From positions 16,497,128-16,561,127 of the forward strand of contig NC_051092.1 in NCBI RefSeq assembly GCF_901709675.1: DNA of 64,000 nt, given 5' to 3'. Both the position numbers and the translations under genes were made by a program. Position 1 is the first letter of the stretch. Each line of letters begins with the position of its first letter. This document shows positions 62,838 to 64,000 of the stretch, one piece after another. Source of the stretch: Syngnathus acus (taxonomy: Eukaryota > Chordata > Actinopteri > Syngnathiformes > Syngnathidae). The notes beneath the pieces were generated by a model, which searched no databases, was not told the DNA's origin, and saw only the letters and a program-made list of their open reading frames with translations.

Positions 62838-64000
62838 TGAAAATGAGTTGTGGGCAGGGTCACCCATGGCAAAAGGATCATAGGTGAAGGGCAAAGCACC
62901 GCTCATATAGCCCTTGATTAATGAAAATGGATTCCGTTCTCACTTGCCCGGATGCGGGTCACCGCGGCCGCCCTCTGGAGCCAGGCCTGGAGCTGGGGCT
63001 CAAAGCAAATGTCTGGTGGCCGGGCCTTCGCCCATGGGGCCCGGCCGGACACAGCCCGAAAAGGAAACATGGGTCCCCCTTCCCATGTGCTCACCACATG
63101 TGGGAGGGGCCAATGGTGTCAGGTGCGGAGTAAGCGGCGGCTTAAGGCGGGGACCTTGGCGGTCCGATCCCTGGCTACAGAAGCTGGCTCTTGGGACATG
63201 AAATGTCACCTCTGATGTGCGAGGCAAAAAGGTTCCGACTAGACATAGTCGGACCTGCCTCCACACAGATTTTGGGCTCTGGTACAAGTCCTCTTGAGAG
63301 GGGCTGGACTCTCTTCCGCTCTAGAGTTGCTCACGGTGAGAGGCGCCGAGCAGGTGTGGGCATACCTATTGCCTCCTGGCTGGGCGTCTGCACATTGTTC
63401 ACCCAGGTGAACAAGAGGGTAGCCTCCCTCTGCCTCCGGGTGGGGAGACGAGTCCTGACTTTTGTGTCTTTGCACCAAACTGCTGCTCAGAGTACTCACC
63501 CTTTTTGAAGTCCTTGGAAGAAGTGCTGGAGAGTGCTCCTTCTGGGGACTCCATCATTCTGCTGGGTGACTTCAATGCTCACGTGGGCAATGACAGTGAG
63601 ACCTGGACAGGTGTGATTGGGAGGAACGCCCCCCCCCCCCTCTGATCAGAACCCGAGCGGTGTTCTATTATTGGACTTGTGTGCTCGACGTGGATCGTTT
63701 ATAATATTCAAAATAAGGGTGTCCATGTGTGCACCTGGCACCAGGACACCCTAGGCCGCAGTTCGATGATCGACTTTGTAGTCTCCGATGGTGGAGGGAA
63801 GATGCCGGACCCAAACGTACTGTGAGGGTCTGCTAGGAACGTCTGGCAGAATCCCGTGTCAGAAAGAGCTTCAACTCCCACCTCCGGCAGAGCTTTCCCC
63901 ACATCCCGGAGGAGGCGGGAGACCTCAGGCGGGTCTGAGTGGACCATGTTCCGTGCCTCCGTTGTTGAGGCGGCCGACCGGAGCTGTGGCCATAAGGTGG
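62838..64000 (+). pseudogene. Rex3 (RTE) LINE 5' half, runs off the window
   Basis: The leader has GGGCAGGGTCACCCATGGCA and CGGCTTAAGGCGGGGACC. The endonuclease is readable in pieces: GTWNVTSL-like wording near 63190, LEEVLESAPSGDSIILLGDF, NAHVGNDSETWTGVIGRN (to 63630), then LDLCARRGSF, CTWHQDTLGRSSMIDFV (63727 on) and SDGGGKMPDPN. Frameshifts lie near 63260, 63490 and 63640 (a C run). It lies on plus, opposite to cdk10, in a cdk10 intron. Confidence 0.87.

Noticed and set aside
1-64000. tRNA, rRNA and other RNA genes
   Set aside because: None recognised by eye; a covariance-model scan would be needed to exclude them.

Overview
This is nuclear DNA of a teleost fish, probably a percomorph; the species cannot be fixed from the sequence. 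Two vertebrate housekeeping genes can be read exon by exon, and almost everything else is transposable elements of fish type: Tc1-like, hAT, pogo-like, L2/Maui, Rex1, Rex3 and other RTE-like LINEs.

Host genes. The plus strand carries the last four coding exons of vps4a, the ESCRT-III disassembly ATPase: 8396-8477, 10164-10383, 32150-32290 and 41250-41351, the last with the stop codon. They are spread over 33 kb because the introns are full of transposons. The minus strand carries the last three coding exons of cdk10: 62378-62517, 52705-52757 and 52526-52620, the last with the stop, and a poly(A) signal at 52407-52412. The two genes converge, and their stop codons are about 11.2 kb apart. The 5' parts of both genes lie outside the window. 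No RNA gene or promoter was recognised.

Layout. 1-8395 (inferred vps4a intron): a partial hAT deletion derivative, two tandem TIR elements, a truncated Tc1 element, a Tc1 element with an intact transposase, and a pogo-like element with a 15-unit, 30-bp minisatellite. 10384-32149 (21.8-kb intron): a decayed Tc1, an L2/Maui fragment, a decayed LINE split by a hAT element, a nearly complete L2 LINE with ORF1 and ORF2 in one frame across a single TGA, a composite of pogo-like families A and B, another Tc1-like element, and an RTE-like LINE split by a hAT element. 32291-41249: a 2.6-kb pogo-like element holding two hAT elements, a further hAT element, and inverted copies of the minisatellite and composite elements seen upstream. 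41352-52525 (between the genes): a Tc1 copy with one internal nonsense codon, pogo-like pieces, Rex3 pieces, a pogo-like transposase 3' end repeated five times, and GC-rich tandem arrays. 52526-62517 (cdk10): one intron holds a nest of hAT, Tc1, Rex1 and pogo-like elements. The window ends in a Rex3 element.

The most unusual theme is a pogo-like family, here called family A. It has TIRs starting CCGTAWTTTYCGG, inserts at TA, and repeatedly expands parts of itself in tandem: its transposase tail (SDTEEEEFDGF-like), a 30-bp unit, a 118-bp unit and a 267-bp unit. Copies of whole arrays have then moved or been duplicated. Exact target-site duplications date several nestings.
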